The notes beneath the pieces were generated by a model. It made no database searches and was not told the DNA's origin. It saw only the letters and a list, made by a program, of their open reading frames with translations. A DNA stretch of 64,000 nucleotides from Rhizobium sp. BK316 (GTDB taxonomy: Bacteria > Pseudomonadota > Alphaproteobacteria > Rhizobiales > Rhizobiaceae). Location: contig NZ_JACHZR010000002.1 in assembly GCF_014193695.1 (NCBI RefSeq), positions 186,001 to 250,000 of the forward strand, given 5' to 3'. The translations under genes were made by a program, and so were the position numbers. Positions 44,364 to 53,005 of this stretch are shown one piece after another (position 1 is the stretch's first letter; each line of letters opens with the position of its first letter).

Positions 44364-44861
44364 CTATTCGAAATCCGACAGGAATTTCTTCAGCAGCCGA
44401 TCAAGCTCCGCCTTGTCCTCGACCGTCAGATTGCGCGTCAGCCGCTGCTGGTTGGCGACATGGGCACCGACCGCCTCTTCCACGGTCGCCAGCCCCTTCT
44501 CGGTGAGCGCGATCAGCACGCTGCGTCGGTCCTCGGGATTGAACAGGCGCTCCACGAAACCGGCCTTTTCCAGCTGATCGATCCGGTTCGTCATCGTGCC
44601 GGAGCTCACCATGGTCATGCTGAGCAATTCTCCAGGCGATAGCCGGTAGGGCGAGCCCGAACGGCGAAGTGTTGCCAGTACGTCGAAGGCGGAGGAGGAG
44701 AGCCCATGGCTGAGAAGCACTGCCTCCACTTCGCGGCCGATATGCGTCGTCAGCCGCTTCAGCCGGCCGAAGATGCCCATGGGTTCGACATCCAGCTCCG
44801 GCCGCTCGCGCCGCCATTGCGCTAGGATCCTGTCGACGTGATCTTCTTTCGTTTTGCCCAT
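44364..44861 (-). CDS. MarR family transcriptional regulator
   Basis: A 165-aa winged-helix regulator: LSSSAFDVLATLRRSGSPYRLSPGELLSMTMVSSGTMTNRIDQLEKAGFVERLFNPEDRRSVLIALTEKG-type wing and recognition helix (written here in part), typical MarR length. It is divergent from an EamA transporter gene, with several TATCTTGA-like half-sites between them (44884-44926), so it most likely represses both itself and the transporter. The inducer is unknown. Confidence 0.93.
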   Translation of the reverse strand: MGKTKEDHVDRILAQWRRERPELDVEPMGIFGRLKRLTTHIGREVEAVLLSHGLSSSAFDVLATLRRSGSPYRLSPGELLSMTMVSSGTMTNRIDQLEKAGFVERLFNPEDRRSVLIALTEKGLATVEEAVGAHVANQQRLTRNLTVEDKAELDRLLKKFLSDFE

Positions 44862-44883
44862 GCCGCATCGATATCAGCAGATC

Positions 44884-44926
44884 TCTTGACGTCAAGATAA
44901 AATGCACTATTCTGAATTTATCTTGA
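44884..44926. promoter_or_regulatory. Palindromic operator for the MarR regulator
   Basis: TCTTGACGTCAAGA (44884-44897) is a perfect palindrome. TCAAGATAAA (44892-44901) is repeated inverted as TTTATCTTGA (44917-44926). Both sit in the 81-bp divergent gap between the MarR and EamA genes, overlapping the likely promoters. Confidence 0.7.
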
Positions 44927-44942
44927 AGTAGAGATTCTTGAT

Positions 44943-45866
44943 ATGAAGAAAAATCCTCGCTACGCCGTCGATGTGCTGATGACCGCGATTGCACCCGCCA
45001 TATGGGGCAGCACCTATTTCGTCACGACGTCTTTCCTGCCGCAGGGCTATCCGCTGACGGTCGCCATGCTGCGCGCGTTGCCGGCCGGCCTGCTTCTGTT
45101 GCTGATTGTCCGAAAACTGCCCACAGGCATCTGGTGGGGCCGTGCCTTCATTCTCGGCGCTCTGAATTTCTCATTCTTCTGGGCGATGCTCTTCGTTTCA
45201 GCCTACCGGCTGCCGGGCGGCGTGGCCGCTACCGTTGGCGCCGTGCAGCCGTTGATCGTCATTGCGCTCTCGCGCCTTTTCCTCGGCAAGCCGATCCGCG
45301 TCCTAGCAGTCGTTGCCGGCCTGATCGGCATGAGTGGGGTGGCATTTCTGGTGCTGAGCCCCAAAGCGGCTCTCGATCCTGTCGGTGTTGCCGCAGGTCT
45401 CGCCGGCGCCGTCTCCATGGCTTTCGGCACGGTGCTGACCCGCCATTGGCAGCCGCCCGTCTCCAGCCTGACGTTTACCTCATGGCAATTGACCGCAGGC
45501 GGCATCCTGCTCGTGCCCATCGCATTGTTGCTGGAGCCCGCGCTTCCCGCGCCATCGGCCACCAATATCCTCGGCATCGCCTATCTTGGCCTCATTGGTG
45601 CCGCCTTCACCTATCTGCTTTGGTTTCGCGGCCTCTCGCGCATCGAGCCTTCGGCCGCGGCATCGCTCGGTTTCCTCAGCCCTGTTGTCGCGACCCTGCT
45701 CGGCTGGCTGGCGCTCGGCCAGAGCCTGACGCCAACTCAGCTCTCGGGTTTTGTCATGGTTCTGGTCAGTGTCTGGCTCAGCCAGCGCAGCCTGATGCCG
45801 AAGGCGGGCGTTGTTAGGCCCATTCCCCCTGGCGCATCACCGGCACCCGCGATCCATCAGGCCTGA
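44943..45866 (+). CDS. EamA family transporter
   Basis: A 307-aa inner-membrane protein with ten membrane segments in two EamA repeats (AIAPAIWGSTYFVTTSFLPQGYPLTVAMLRALP; LGIAYLGLIGAAFTYLLWFRGLSRIEPSAAASLGFLSPVVATLLGW). It is probably an exporter of amino acids or drugs, regulated by the divergent MarR. Its 3' end overlaps the convergent aminopeptidase gene by 53 bp. Confidence 0.9.
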   Translation: MKKNPRYAVDVLMTAIAPAIWGSTYFVTTSFLPQGYPLTVAMLRALPAGLLLLLIVRKLPTGIWWGRAFILGALNFSFFWAMLFVSAYRLPGGVAATVGAVQPLIVIALSRLFLGKPIRVLAVVAGLIGMSGVAFLVLSPKAALDPVGVAAGLAGAVSMAFGTVLTRHWQPPVSSLTFTSWQLTAGGILLVPIALLLEPALPAPSATNILGIAYLGLIGAAFTYLLWFRGLSRIEPSAAASLGFLSPVVATLLGWLALGQSLTPTQLSGFVMVLVSVWLSQRSLMPKAGVVRPIPPGASPAPAIHQA

Positions 45867-47067
45867 TGCCGTCGATATCGACCTTGTCGGAGCCGATCAT
45901 CCAGTCGATATGGATCAGGCTGGAATTGCCGCCCTGCGCCTTGATCTGTTCCTGGCTCAGCGAAGCGCCGTCGAGGAAGCACTTTGAATAGCATTGGCCG
46001 AGCGCGATATGGCAGGAGGCATTCTCATCGAACAGGGTATTATAGAAGAGGATGCCGCTTGCCGAGATCGGCGAGGAATGCGGCACCAGCGCCACTTCGC
46101 CGAGCCGGCGTGCACCTTCATCCGTATCCAGCACCTTGTTCAGCACCTCCTCGCCGCGCGAGGCCTTGGCCTCGACGATGCGGCCGCCCTCGAAGCGCAC
46201 CCGGATATTGTCGATCAACGTGCCCTGATGCGAGAGCGGCTTGGTGCTCGACACATGGCCTTCGACGCGTAGCGCATGCGGCGTGGTGAAGACCTCCTCG
46301 GTCGGGATGTTCGGATTGCAGGTAATGCCGTTCTTCGCCGTCGAGGCGCCGCCATGCCATTCATGTCTATCAGCAAGGCCGACGGTGAGGTCCGTGCCCG
46401 GTCCGGTAAAATGCAGCGAGGCAAAACGCTCGCCGTTCAGCCAGGACGAACGCTTGGCGAGATTGGCATTGTGCTCGGCCCAGGCCGCGATCGGGTCGTC
46501 GAGATCGACGCGGGACGCCGCGAAGATCGCCTTGGCGAGCTTGGCGACGGCGATCGCTTCCGGATCGTCGGGGAAGACCACCTTTGCCCAGGAGGGGTTC
46601 GGGTAGGAGACGATGTTCCAGTTGATGTCGAAGTTGGAGATCTTCTCCAGCGCCGGCTTATAGGCCGTGGAATTGGCGCGGTTGGCGCGGCCGACCTTGC
46701 TTGGGTCCTGCTCCGACAGCAGCATCGGATTGTCGCCTGCAATTGCAAGGCGCGCCGAGCCCTTCTCATAGGCCTTCGCCATGCCGTCATAAAGCCAGCC
46801 GGAAGCCCGGTCGAAGCTCTCGTCGCTGCCATACTGATAGCGCGCCAGCGTCGTCTCCTCGTCGGAATAGAAGGTCGAAACCAGGCCGGCGCCCGCGAGG
46901 TAGGCATGTTTGGTGATCAGCCGCACCAGCGGCAGTGCCACGACAGGGGCGGTAATGACGAGATCCTGCCCATGCTGAAGCTGCAGGCCGACCTTGATGG
47001 CGACTTCCGCGAGCCTCTCGAGTTTGACGGGATCGACGGAGCTGTGGCTCTGGGGCATGAACGTCAT
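45814..47067 (-). CDS. M29 family aminopeptidase
   Basis: A 417-aa metallo-aminopeptidase of the AmpS/AmpT (thermophilic aminopeptidase) family. It has the M29 layout: FTGPGTDLTVGLADRHEWHGG, NIPTEEVFTTPHALRVEGHV, RLGEVALVPHSSPIS...LFYNTLFDENASCHIALGQCY and IHIDWMIGSDKVDIDG with the metal-binding Glu, His and Asp residues. It hydrolyses N-terminal residues of peptides. The start is MTFMPQSHSS at 47067 by homology. The frame continues upstream to an ATG at 47154 that has a GAGG and is 6 bp after the ybaK stop, giving a 29-residue extension (see findings). Confidence 0.88.
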   Translation of the reverse strand: MTFMPQSHSSVDPVKLERLAEVAIKVGLQLQHGQDLVITAPVVALPLVRLITKHAYLAGAGLVSTFYSDEETTLARYQYGSDESFDRASGWLYDGMAKAYEKGSARLAIAGDNPMLLSEQDPSKVGRANRANSTAYKPALEKISNFDINWNIVSYPNPSWAKVVFPDDPEAIAVAKLAKAIFAASRVDLDDPIAAWAEHNANLAKRSSWLNGERFASLHFTGPGTDLTVGLADRHEWHGGASTAKNGITCNPNIPTEEVFTTPHALRVEGHVSSTKPLSHQGTLIDNIRVRFEGGRIVEAKASRGEEVLNKVLDTDEGARRLGEVALVPHSSPISASGILFYNTLFDENASCHIALGQCYSKCFLDGASLSQEQIKAQGGNSSLIHIDWMIGSDKVDIDGIRPDGSRVPVMRQGEWA

Positions 47068-47160
47068 GGGATCAACCTGCCTTTTGATATCTGCGACGGA
47101 GGTGAAAGACTTAGACCCCTTTACGGCGAAAATGAAGCGCTCAGGCCAATTCATCTCGCC

Positions 47161-47634
47161 TCAGGCGATCAGGGCAGCGGCTGTCGCTTTCAGTGCTTTC
47201 AGTGCGTCCTTGGGGGCCAGCCGCACCTGCAGACCGCGCTGTCCGCCGTTGATGTAGACCAGCGGCTCTGCAAGCGCCGTCTCCTCGAGTGCTGTCGGCA
47301 CGATCTTCCTCTGCCCGAACGGGCTGATGCCGCCGACATGGTATCCCGTCAGTCTTTCGGCATCGGCAGGTTTCATCATATTGGCGGATTTGCCGCGAAA
47401 GGCGCTGGCGAGCTTCTTCATGCTGACCTCGCGATCGGACGGCACGACCACGCAGACCGGCTTTCCATCGACTTCCGCCATCAGCGTCTTCAGCACGCGA
47501 TGCGGCTCTTCACCCAGCGCTTCGGCAGCCTGCAGCCCGACGCGTTCGGCACTTGGATCATAATCATAGGTATGAACCGTAAAGGCGATGCCGGCCTGTG
47601 TGAGAACCTGGGTTGCGCGGGTGTTCTTGGACAT
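47161..47634 (-). CDS. ybaK: YbaK/EbsC-type aminoacyl-tRNA deacylase
   Basis: A 157-aa protein that hydrolyses mischarged Cys-tRNA(Pro). Family motifs: RVLKTLMAEVDGKPVCVVVPSDREVSMKKL (with the catalytic Lys region) and AERLTGYHVGGISPFGQRKIVPTALEE. It is 3 bp downstream of the Spx/ArsC-like gene and followed by the aminopeptidase, so the three probably share a transcript. Confidence 0.93.
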   Translation of the reverse strand: MSKNTRATQVLTQAGIAFTVHTYDYDPSAERVGLQAAEALGEEPHRVLKTLMAEVDGKPVCVVVPSDREVSMKKLASAFRGKSANMMKPADAERLTGYHVGGISPFGQRKIVPTALEETALAEPLVYINGGQRGLQVRLAPKDALKALKATAAALIA

Positions 47635-47637
47635 GGC

Positions 47638-47988
47638 TCAGCCTTTGAACGTCTGCGCGTAGTTCTCCGGCTTGAAGCCGACCAGCAGCTTGCCGCCGGT
47701 TTCCAGCACCGGCCGCTTGATCATCGATGGCTGGTCGAGCATCAGGGCGATCGCCTTCTCGCGGTCGAGATTTTCGCGCGCGGCGTCAGGCAGATTGCGG
47801 AAGGTCGTGCCGGCGCGATTCAGCACCGTCTCCCAGCCTGCCTCGTCGATCCAGCGTTCCAGATGCGCTCGGTCGATGCCGACGGCCTTGTAGTCGTGAA
47901 AGTCGTAGGCGACGGCGTGTTCGTCCAGCCAGCTGCGGGCCTTCTTCATCGTGTCGCAGTTCTTAATACCGTAGATGGTGACGGCCAT
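47638..47988 (-). CDS. Spx/ArsC family protein (YffB-like)
   Basis: A 116-aa thioredoxin-fold protein starting MAVTIYGIKNCDTMKKARSWLDEH. The N-terminal Cys in KNCDTMKKA and RAGTTFRNLP, LMLDQPSMIKRPVLETGGKLLVGF are typical of the YffB/ArsC-like group, which is distinct from true arsenate reductases and linked to glutathione-type thiol chemistry. No ars genes are near. The frame to 48132 overlaps phnX and is rejected. Confidence 0.88.
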   Translation of the reverse strand: MAVTIYGIKNCDTMKKARSWLDEHAVAYDFHDYKAVGIDRAHLERWIDEAGWETVLNRAGTTFRNLPDAARENLDREKAIALMLDQPSMIKRPVLETGGKLLVGFKPENYAQTFKG

Positions 47989-48058
47989 GCCGGTTCGATC
48001 TCCCTGATTCCTAAGGGAGATACCACGCTGGATGAGCGCTGCAAACGCCGTCAGTCCT

Positions 48059-48838
48059 TTATCCCTCAAGCTCTTCGATAAGGGCTGGCAGGTCGGCCAC
48101 GGTCTCGATGACGTAGTCGGCGCCGGCGGCAATCAGCTTCTCGCCGATCCGTTTGTGCAACGCGGCACGCGCCTCTGACGAAAGCGCATCCGCCTCTTCA
48201 GGTGTCAGCCCCGCCTCGTTGCCCGAGAGCGTCACGCCAACGGTTACGCATCCTGCGGCAGCACCCTCGGCAATGCCGGGTTCAGTGTCATCGACCTTCA
48301 GGACGGCAGAGGCCGGATAGACCATCAGGTCGAGGAAGCACTTATACATACCGATCGGCGTCGGCCGGCCAAGCGGCAGATCGTCGGCGCAGATCAGATT
48401 GTCGGGCGCATAACCCTGTTCGGCGGCAAGCGGCAGCACGCGCTCCATGATCGAGCGTGTATAGCCTGTCGTTGAGCCGATCTTCATCTGCCGCTCGCGC
48501 AGGTATTCGATCGTCTTGATCGCGCCCGGCACCAGCGTGCAATAGTCGGCCACGACAGCTTCGTTCAGCGGCACGAAGAGCTCGTAGACCTTATCGATCG
48601 CCGCCTCGTCCGGAAGCACGCCTTGTGCCGACTGCCAGCGGGCAGCGATATGCGGCTCGGCCAGCATCGCGGCAATATGCGCCCGCTTCGGAAGCCCCAT
48701 CGGCTTGCGGGCGTCGGCGATCGTCACCTCGACGCCGAATTTGCCGAAGGTTCCCACAAAGGCGCCCATCGGTGCGAAAGAGCCGAAATCGATCATCGTG
48801 CCGGCCCAGTCGACGATCACTGCCTTGAATTGCCTCAT
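48059..48838 (-). CDS. phnX: Phosphonoacetaldehyde hydrolase
   Basis: A 259-aa HAD-type C-P bond hydrolase that converts phosphonoacetaldehyde to acetaldehyde and phosphate. The nucleophile is Asp10 in VDWAGTMIDFGS, and the Schiff-base Lys is Lys51 in MGLPKRAHIAAML. KIGSTTGYTRSIM and LKVDDTEPGIAEG complete the HAD motifs. It is coupled by a 4-bp overlap to an FAD oxidoreductase known to cluster with phosphonate genes. An aminotransferase (phnW) and a phosphonate transporter are absent from the window. Confidence 0.95.
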   Translation of the reverse strand: MRQFKAVIVDWAGTMIDFGSFAPMGAFVGTFGKFGVEVTIADARKPMGLPKRAHIAAMLAEPHIAARWQSAQGVLPDEAAIDKVYELFVPLNEAVVADYCTLVPGAIKTIEYLRERQMKIGSTTGYTRSIMERVLPLAAEQGYAPDNLICADDLPLGRPTPIGMYKCFLDLMVYPASAVLKVDDTEPGIAEGAAAGCVTVGVTLSGNEAGLTPEEADALSSEARAALHKRIGEKLIAAGADYVIETVADLPALIEELEG

Positions 48839-49965
48839 GCTGCGCTCCCGTAAAGATCCTCGATGGTTTCCTCGCCGATGCCGAAGGCGGTCGAAGCACC
48901 GCAGCCCGCGGTGACGACGACGACGCGTAAGGCGTCGGAAGGTTTGTCCGTGAAGCGCCAGCGGTCCGGGGCGGAGGCATAGGTGCCGATCCAGCGCTCG
49001 GTGATGAAGCGTCCCGGCAGATTGAGCACGGCGTCCATCTCGTCGAGGGTCAGCCGGTCGACCCGCTCGAGACCGAAAGGATCGGGCGTTTCGGAGTAAT
49101 GATGACTGTCGCCGACGATCAGCGAGCCATCCTCCGATTGCGTGACGATCAGGTGGATGCCGTTTTCCCGCTCCGGCTTGAATTCCCGGTCGAGCCGCGC
49201 CTTCAGGGCCGTCGCTTCGGGCAATTCGGCATAGCCGAGATAACGCCCAAGCCCGAGATCGGACATGACGGCAGTGCTCAGCGAAACCCGCTGAGCCGGC
49301 ACGACACGCATCATCTGCAGCTTGCAGCGCGTGACGTTGTAGGCAGCAATCCGGTCCGCAAACAGGCTCTTGAAATCGTCGCCGGGGCAGACGACCGCGG
49401 TCTCCGCCTCGATCAACCCGGTTGAAGTCTCGATCCGCGGCGGTTCCACTGCGCTCACCGCTGTGGAGCGGCGGAACTCGATGCCATATTTGACTTCGAG
49501 ATAGCGGGCGAGCAGCGGAATGGCCGTTCGGGATTCGACGCGCAGTTCATGCGGACTGTAGAGCGTGAAACGCCCTGCTTCCGGCCGCAGTGCCGGCACG
49601 AGCCGCCGCGCCTCGTCGAGCGTCAGCCTTTCGCAGCCTTCGCCCATCTCCGTGCGCAGGAAGGCATCGATCACGGCTTCGGATTCGTCGAGCCTCGCAG
49701 CAAGCAGCAGCCCGCGCTGCAGGACGTCGATGCCGGCATCGTCGACAATCTCGGCCCAGATATCACGGGCCTGGCGTGCCATGTCCCAGCAGTCGCCGGC
49801 CTGCTGGCCAGTCACCGTCACAAAGCCGAAATTGCGCACCGAGGCGCCATTTGCCTGTGCGTCGCGGTCAATAACGACGACCCGTTTGCCGCGCTTTGCC
49901 GCCGCCAGCGCATGCGCCAGCCCAACAATACCCGCGCCGACGATCGCAATGTCGTAATGCGGCAT
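48835..49965 (-). CDS. FAD-dependent oxidoreductase of the phosphonate-linked (TIGR03364) type
   Basis: A 376-aa DAO/glycine-oxidase-like flavoprotein: N-terminal GxGxxG in IAIVGAGIVGLAHALAAAKRGKRVVVIDRD, an early catalytic section NFGFVTVTGQQAGDCWDMARQ, and a C-terminal FAD-binding VVVTAGCGASTAFGIGEETIEDLYG. This subfamily is known to occur next to phnX. It most likely oxidises 2-aminoethylphosphonate or an N-methyl derivative to phosphonoacetaldehyde, the PhnX substrate. The substrate is inferred from pairing. Its stop overlaps the phnX start by 4 bp. Confidence 0.88.
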   Translation of the reverse strand: MPHYDIAIVGAGIVGLAHALAAAKRGKRVVVIDRDAQANGASVRNFGFVTVTGQQAGDCWDMARQARDIWAEIVDDAGIDVLQRGLLLAARLDESEAVIDAFLRTEMGEGCERLTLDEARRLVPALRPEAGRFTLYSPHELRVESRTAIPLLARYLEVKYGIEFRRSTAVSAVEPPRIETSTGLIEAETAVVCPGDDFKSLFADRIAAYNVTRCKLQMMRVVPAQRVSLSTAVMSDLGLGRYLGYAELPEATALKARLDREFKPERENGIHLIVTQSEDGSLIVGDSHHYSETPDPFGLERVDRLTLDEMDAVLNLPGRFITERWIGTYASAPDRWRFTDKPSDALRVVVVTAGCGASTAFGIGEETIEDLYGSAA

Positions 49966-50068
49966 GAAAGCTCCTTCGCAACATGTCTGCCACGGCTTGG
50001 CGGATTTTCTTGAAGCCTGTGTGACAGTTGCGCTGGGCCTTACATGCGCATGTGGAAAAGAACGCCGG

Positions 50069-51145
50069 TCAGTCTTCCAGCGTACCGGCCTTTCGCGTTG
50101 CCTTGCTCGGTTGGTCGGCCGCGATCTTCATCAGGTCGCCACGCCGGCGTACGAGCCGATCGGACGTGCGGGTGAGCAGCAGCCCGTCCTGTGGCGCGCG
50201 GATATCGATATCGCCTTCGGCAAAGCCCGAGCGGGTGACGATCGTGGCCAGAAGCTCTCCTTCCGAAACGCGCTCGCCGATATTGCGGTGAAACAGCACG
50301 GTGCCGCCCTGCGGCGCGCGTACGATCTCGACATTGTCGAGCGGCACGGCCGGCCCGGAGAAGGAAGCATCTCCGGCCGCTTTGCCACTGACGACACCGC
50401 GCCCGATTAGGAACTGCAGAAGACCTTCGGCGTCTTTGTCGGCCATGCCAGGATAGACATCGCGCCGGCCGCGCAGTTCCACCGTCACGGAGAGCTTGCC
50501 CGGAAGCCTCGCCTTGCGCTCGCCCGGCACCTCATATTTCCAGGCGAAGCCGACCGCTTCTTCGAAGGCTGAGCTCTCACCATCCGAAAGCAGCACTGCC
50601 TCCATTTCGAGCGCGCTCGCAAGATCTGCCGCTTCCGGCCAGAAGGCTTCGTCGATATAGGCATACTGCAGCGATTCATCGTCGCAATGCAGGTCGATCA
50701 CCAGATCGGCGCCGAGCGCCATATGGATCAGCTCCCGCTTCAGGCGATCGGCAGCCGGATATTTATCAAGCTCGTCAATGAGTTCTGGCCGGTCACGGAC
50801 GGAGATCAGTGGAAAGTCGCGGTTGAAGTTGGTCCTCGAACCGAGATCGAACCTGCCTTGCAGTTCGCCGAAATGCGATTGTGCCGCTCCGATCGGGTTT
50901 GCCTGGGGTACGAGCGCGATATCGCCGGTGATCCGCCCTTCGCTTTCGGCCTGCCGCAGCTTACCGCAGAGGAAATGCGCCAGCGCCGTTCCCGGCAGTT
51001 CGTTCGCGTGCAGTGCGGCCTGGATATAGACCTTGGGCGCGGCAGGATCATTTCCCTTGAAACGCATGACCGGCAGCCTCCATTCGATGCCGGGCGTATC
51101 GCCGGGGATGATGATCTCTGAAACGTCCACTGTCTTGCTCCGCAT
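50069..51145 (-). CDS. Succinylglutamate desuccinylase/aspartoacylase family protein
   Basis: A 358-aa zinc carboxypeptidase-like (M14-type) deacylase. Zinc ligands: His and Glu in QAALHANELPGTALAHF and His in DLVIDLHCDDESLQYAY. A biotin-lipoyl-like beta-barrel tail follows (IVRAPQGGTVLFHRNIGERVSEGELLATIV; DIRAPQDGLLLTRTSDRLV). Known relatives remove acyl groups from amino acids. The substrate is unknown. The start is MRSKTVDVSEII (51145); upstream frame rejected. Confidence 0.88.
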   Translation of the reverse strand: MRSKTVDVSEIIIPGDTPGIEWRLPVMRFKGNDPAAPKVYIQAALHANELPGTALAHFLCGKLRQAESEGRITGDIALVPQANPIGAAQSHFGELQGRFDLGSRTNFNRDFPLISVRDRPELIDELDKYPAADRLKRELIHMALGADLVIDLHCDDESLQYAYIDEAFWPEAADLASALEMEAVLLSDGESSAFEEAVGFAWKYEVPGERKARLPGKLSVTVELRGRRDVYPGMADKDAEGLLQFLIGRGVVSGKAAGDASFSGPAVPLDNVEIVRAPQGGTVLFHRNIGERVSEGELLATIVTRSGFAEGDIDIRAPQDGLLLTRTSDRLVRRRGDLMKIAADQPSKATRKAGTLED

Positions 51146-51199
51146 TTCGTATTGGGTGGGAAGTCTTATGCGAATCCCCATCCAAGGCGCAAGCGCGGC

Positions 51200-51826
51200 T
51201 CAGCCGAGCAGCGGCCAACGGCCGACGACGTTGTGCTCGCTCTTTCCATAGATGCTATGGATCAGCAGGAATTCGCGAATATTCCACTGCACTGGCCGGT
51301 TGAGCTTTTCAGGCAGAACCGTTTTGCGATCGTAGAGGAGCGTCATGTGCGGCGTCAGATGGCCACCGAGGTTATAGGGCAATCCAGCCTCGTATAAGCC
51401 CTCCTGGATTTGGCGACGAAGATCCTGCAGCGCCTCGTTTTCCCGCCTGCTGCAGATGACGAAGGCCTGCGGTTCGCCTGGATGGCTGAAGCTCATGACT
51501 TCATCGAGCACGAGATCGAACGGCCGGGCGCGCACTGTCGCGGCAACCTGTTCTGCGCCGAACACGATATCCTGTGGTAGCCTGCGGTAAGCGCCGATGC
51601 CATTCAGCGTGACATGAAGCAGCTCGCGGGGCCGCGAAGGTCCGGTCAGCGAATGGGCGTAGCGACGGGCTTGAGCGATCTCCAGCGCTTCGGATGCCGC
51701 TTCGATGGTCGGGCGAAGCATGAAGAACAATCTGTGGTGACGTTCCCCAACGGGACTGGATTTCTTCCGGAGACCTGAGCCATTCGGATCGAGTGGAAAA
51801 TGAGGCATTTGAACTACGGACTGCAT
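51200..51826 (-). CDS. thpR: 2'-5' RNA ligase family (2H phosphoesterase) protein
   Basis: A 208-aa 2H-superfamily protein with the two H-x-T/S-x motifs: His71 in LLHVTLNGIG and His160 in LTPHMTLLYD. These act as 2',3'-cyclic phosphodiesterases or RNA 2'-5' ligases. The start has GGAGG 6 bases upstream. An N-terminal extension of about 30 residues precedes the usual start of the fold. The cellular role in bacteria is not established. Confidence 0.85.
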   Translation of the reverse strand: MQSVVQMPHFPLDPNGSGLRKKSSPVGERHHRLFFMLRPTIEAASEALEIAQARRYAHSLTGPSRPRELLHVTLNGIGAYRRLPQDIVFGAEQVAATVRARPFDLVLDEVMSFSHPGEPQAFVICSRRENEALQDLRRQIQEGLYEAGLPYNLGGHLTPHMTLLYDRKTVLPEKLNRPVQWNIREFLLIHSIYGKSEHNVVGRWPLLG

Positions 51827-51983
51827 CGCCCGCCTCCTTGTTGTACAAGGAGGAGCTTACCGAAGTTGATCTTTTTGTAAAGAACAAAACAAGAACATTT
51901 ATCGCAAACGTTATGCTCGAAACACAAACGGCTACCGAAAGGCAGCCGTTTGCAAACATCGAATGAACGGGGGACTGCACGTC

Positions 51984-52703
51984 TTAAGCAGCGTTCTTGA
52001 CGACGTCAGTTGCCTTCTTTGAAGACTTGGCGCGCGCGGCCTTCGGCGGCACGAGACGAAGAATGTCATCCGCCAGCATGCGAGCATTGCCCTGTGCCTT
52101 GTCGAGGTTGCTGACGCGGGCAGGATCCATCGTATAGAGGCTGCCGCCGGAGACGAACATGTCGCGGTATGCGGCGCGTTCGATCAGTGCCGTATCGATG
52201 ACGTTCACCTGCTGCTGTGCTAGCAGTCCCTTGACGGCCAAGAGCGCACGCGTGGTGATGATCGAGCTGATGCGGGTCAGCACGACCGAATGCGGGATGC
52301 GGATATCGTGCTGGGAAGCAAGCTGCTTCATGATCTCCAGCACCTGCGCGCCGCCGACGGCATCCATGGCGCAGCCCTGCACCGGAACCATCACATGATC
52401 GGAAAAGCCGATGGCCTTCGCCATCAACGGGCTCATGCCGGCCGGCAGGTCGACGATGATATAACCGCCGCGCTTCTTGAGATCCTTGATCTGCTGTTCG
52501 ATCGTATCTTCCGCGACATTGGAGATCACGGCGAATTCGGCTGCTTCACCGGACAGACGGTGCCAGCGGCTGGCCCATTGCTGCGGATCGGCATCCAGAA
52601 CGGAAACGCGATGGCCACGGCGAGCCAGTTCTGTGGCAAGAACGAGAGCGACCGTCGTCTTGCCGGCGCCCCCTTTCGTATTCGCAAATGTAATGATTGG
52701 CAT
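51984..52703 (-). CDS. ParA/MinD-type ATPase without ParB partner (VirC1-like)
   Basis: A 239-aa P-loop ATPase. The deviant Walker A is NTKGGAGKTTVALVLA (residues 8-23), followed by SVLDADPQQWASRW, IIVDLPAGMSPLMAKAIG and an AKSSKK-rich tail. It is closest in layout to the VirC1/orphan ParA group. No parB gene or clear parS site is near, so a role in chromosome or plasmid partition is doubtful; protein positioning is possible. GAGGTAAG precedes the ATG at 52703; the frame to 52805 is not supported. It is separated from the next gene by about 300 bp. Confidence 0.85.
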   Translation of the reverse strand: MPIITFANTKGGAGKTTVALVLATELARRGHRVSVLDADPQQWASRWHRLSGEAAEFAVISNVAEDTIEQQIKDLKKRGGYIIVDLPAGMSPLMAKAIGFSDHVMVPVQGCAMDAVGGAQVLEIMKQLASQHDIRIPHSVVLTRISSIITTRALLAVKGLLAQQQVNVIDTALIERAAYRDMFVSGGSLYTMDPARVSNLDKAQGNARMLADDILRLVPPKAARAKSSKKATDVVKNAA

Positions 52704-53005
52704 CGACTTACCTCGGGTTGATGAGTTGGCGGCGATCATCCCTGGGAGGCGCGTCTCGGGCTTTAAGGAACAGCGGCTTTCACAGTGATGAGGTGAAAAG
52801 GTCAAACAGCAACCTTGTGTGGCGCTGTTTTACCTTGCTGTCCGAGGTTGATTTTTTCTGGGTGCAATTCTTAGTCGACCAGCGGCAGCGAGCCGCTGTG
52901 CTTACCGAACTTTAAGGCGTTAAAATCACTCAGCAGGCTGGCTTGGCTGTATTTTGTGGCAACGCGTCTGCGGCAAAAATAGTCAACGACCTTTGGTGTG
53001 TGGTG
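52704..53005. other. Intergenic region between parA-like gene and 53006 gene
   Basis: No gene is supported. The 3' half is AT-rich (for example 52830-52870). It should contain the promoters of both divergent genes. No clear operator was recognised. Confidence 0.5.
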
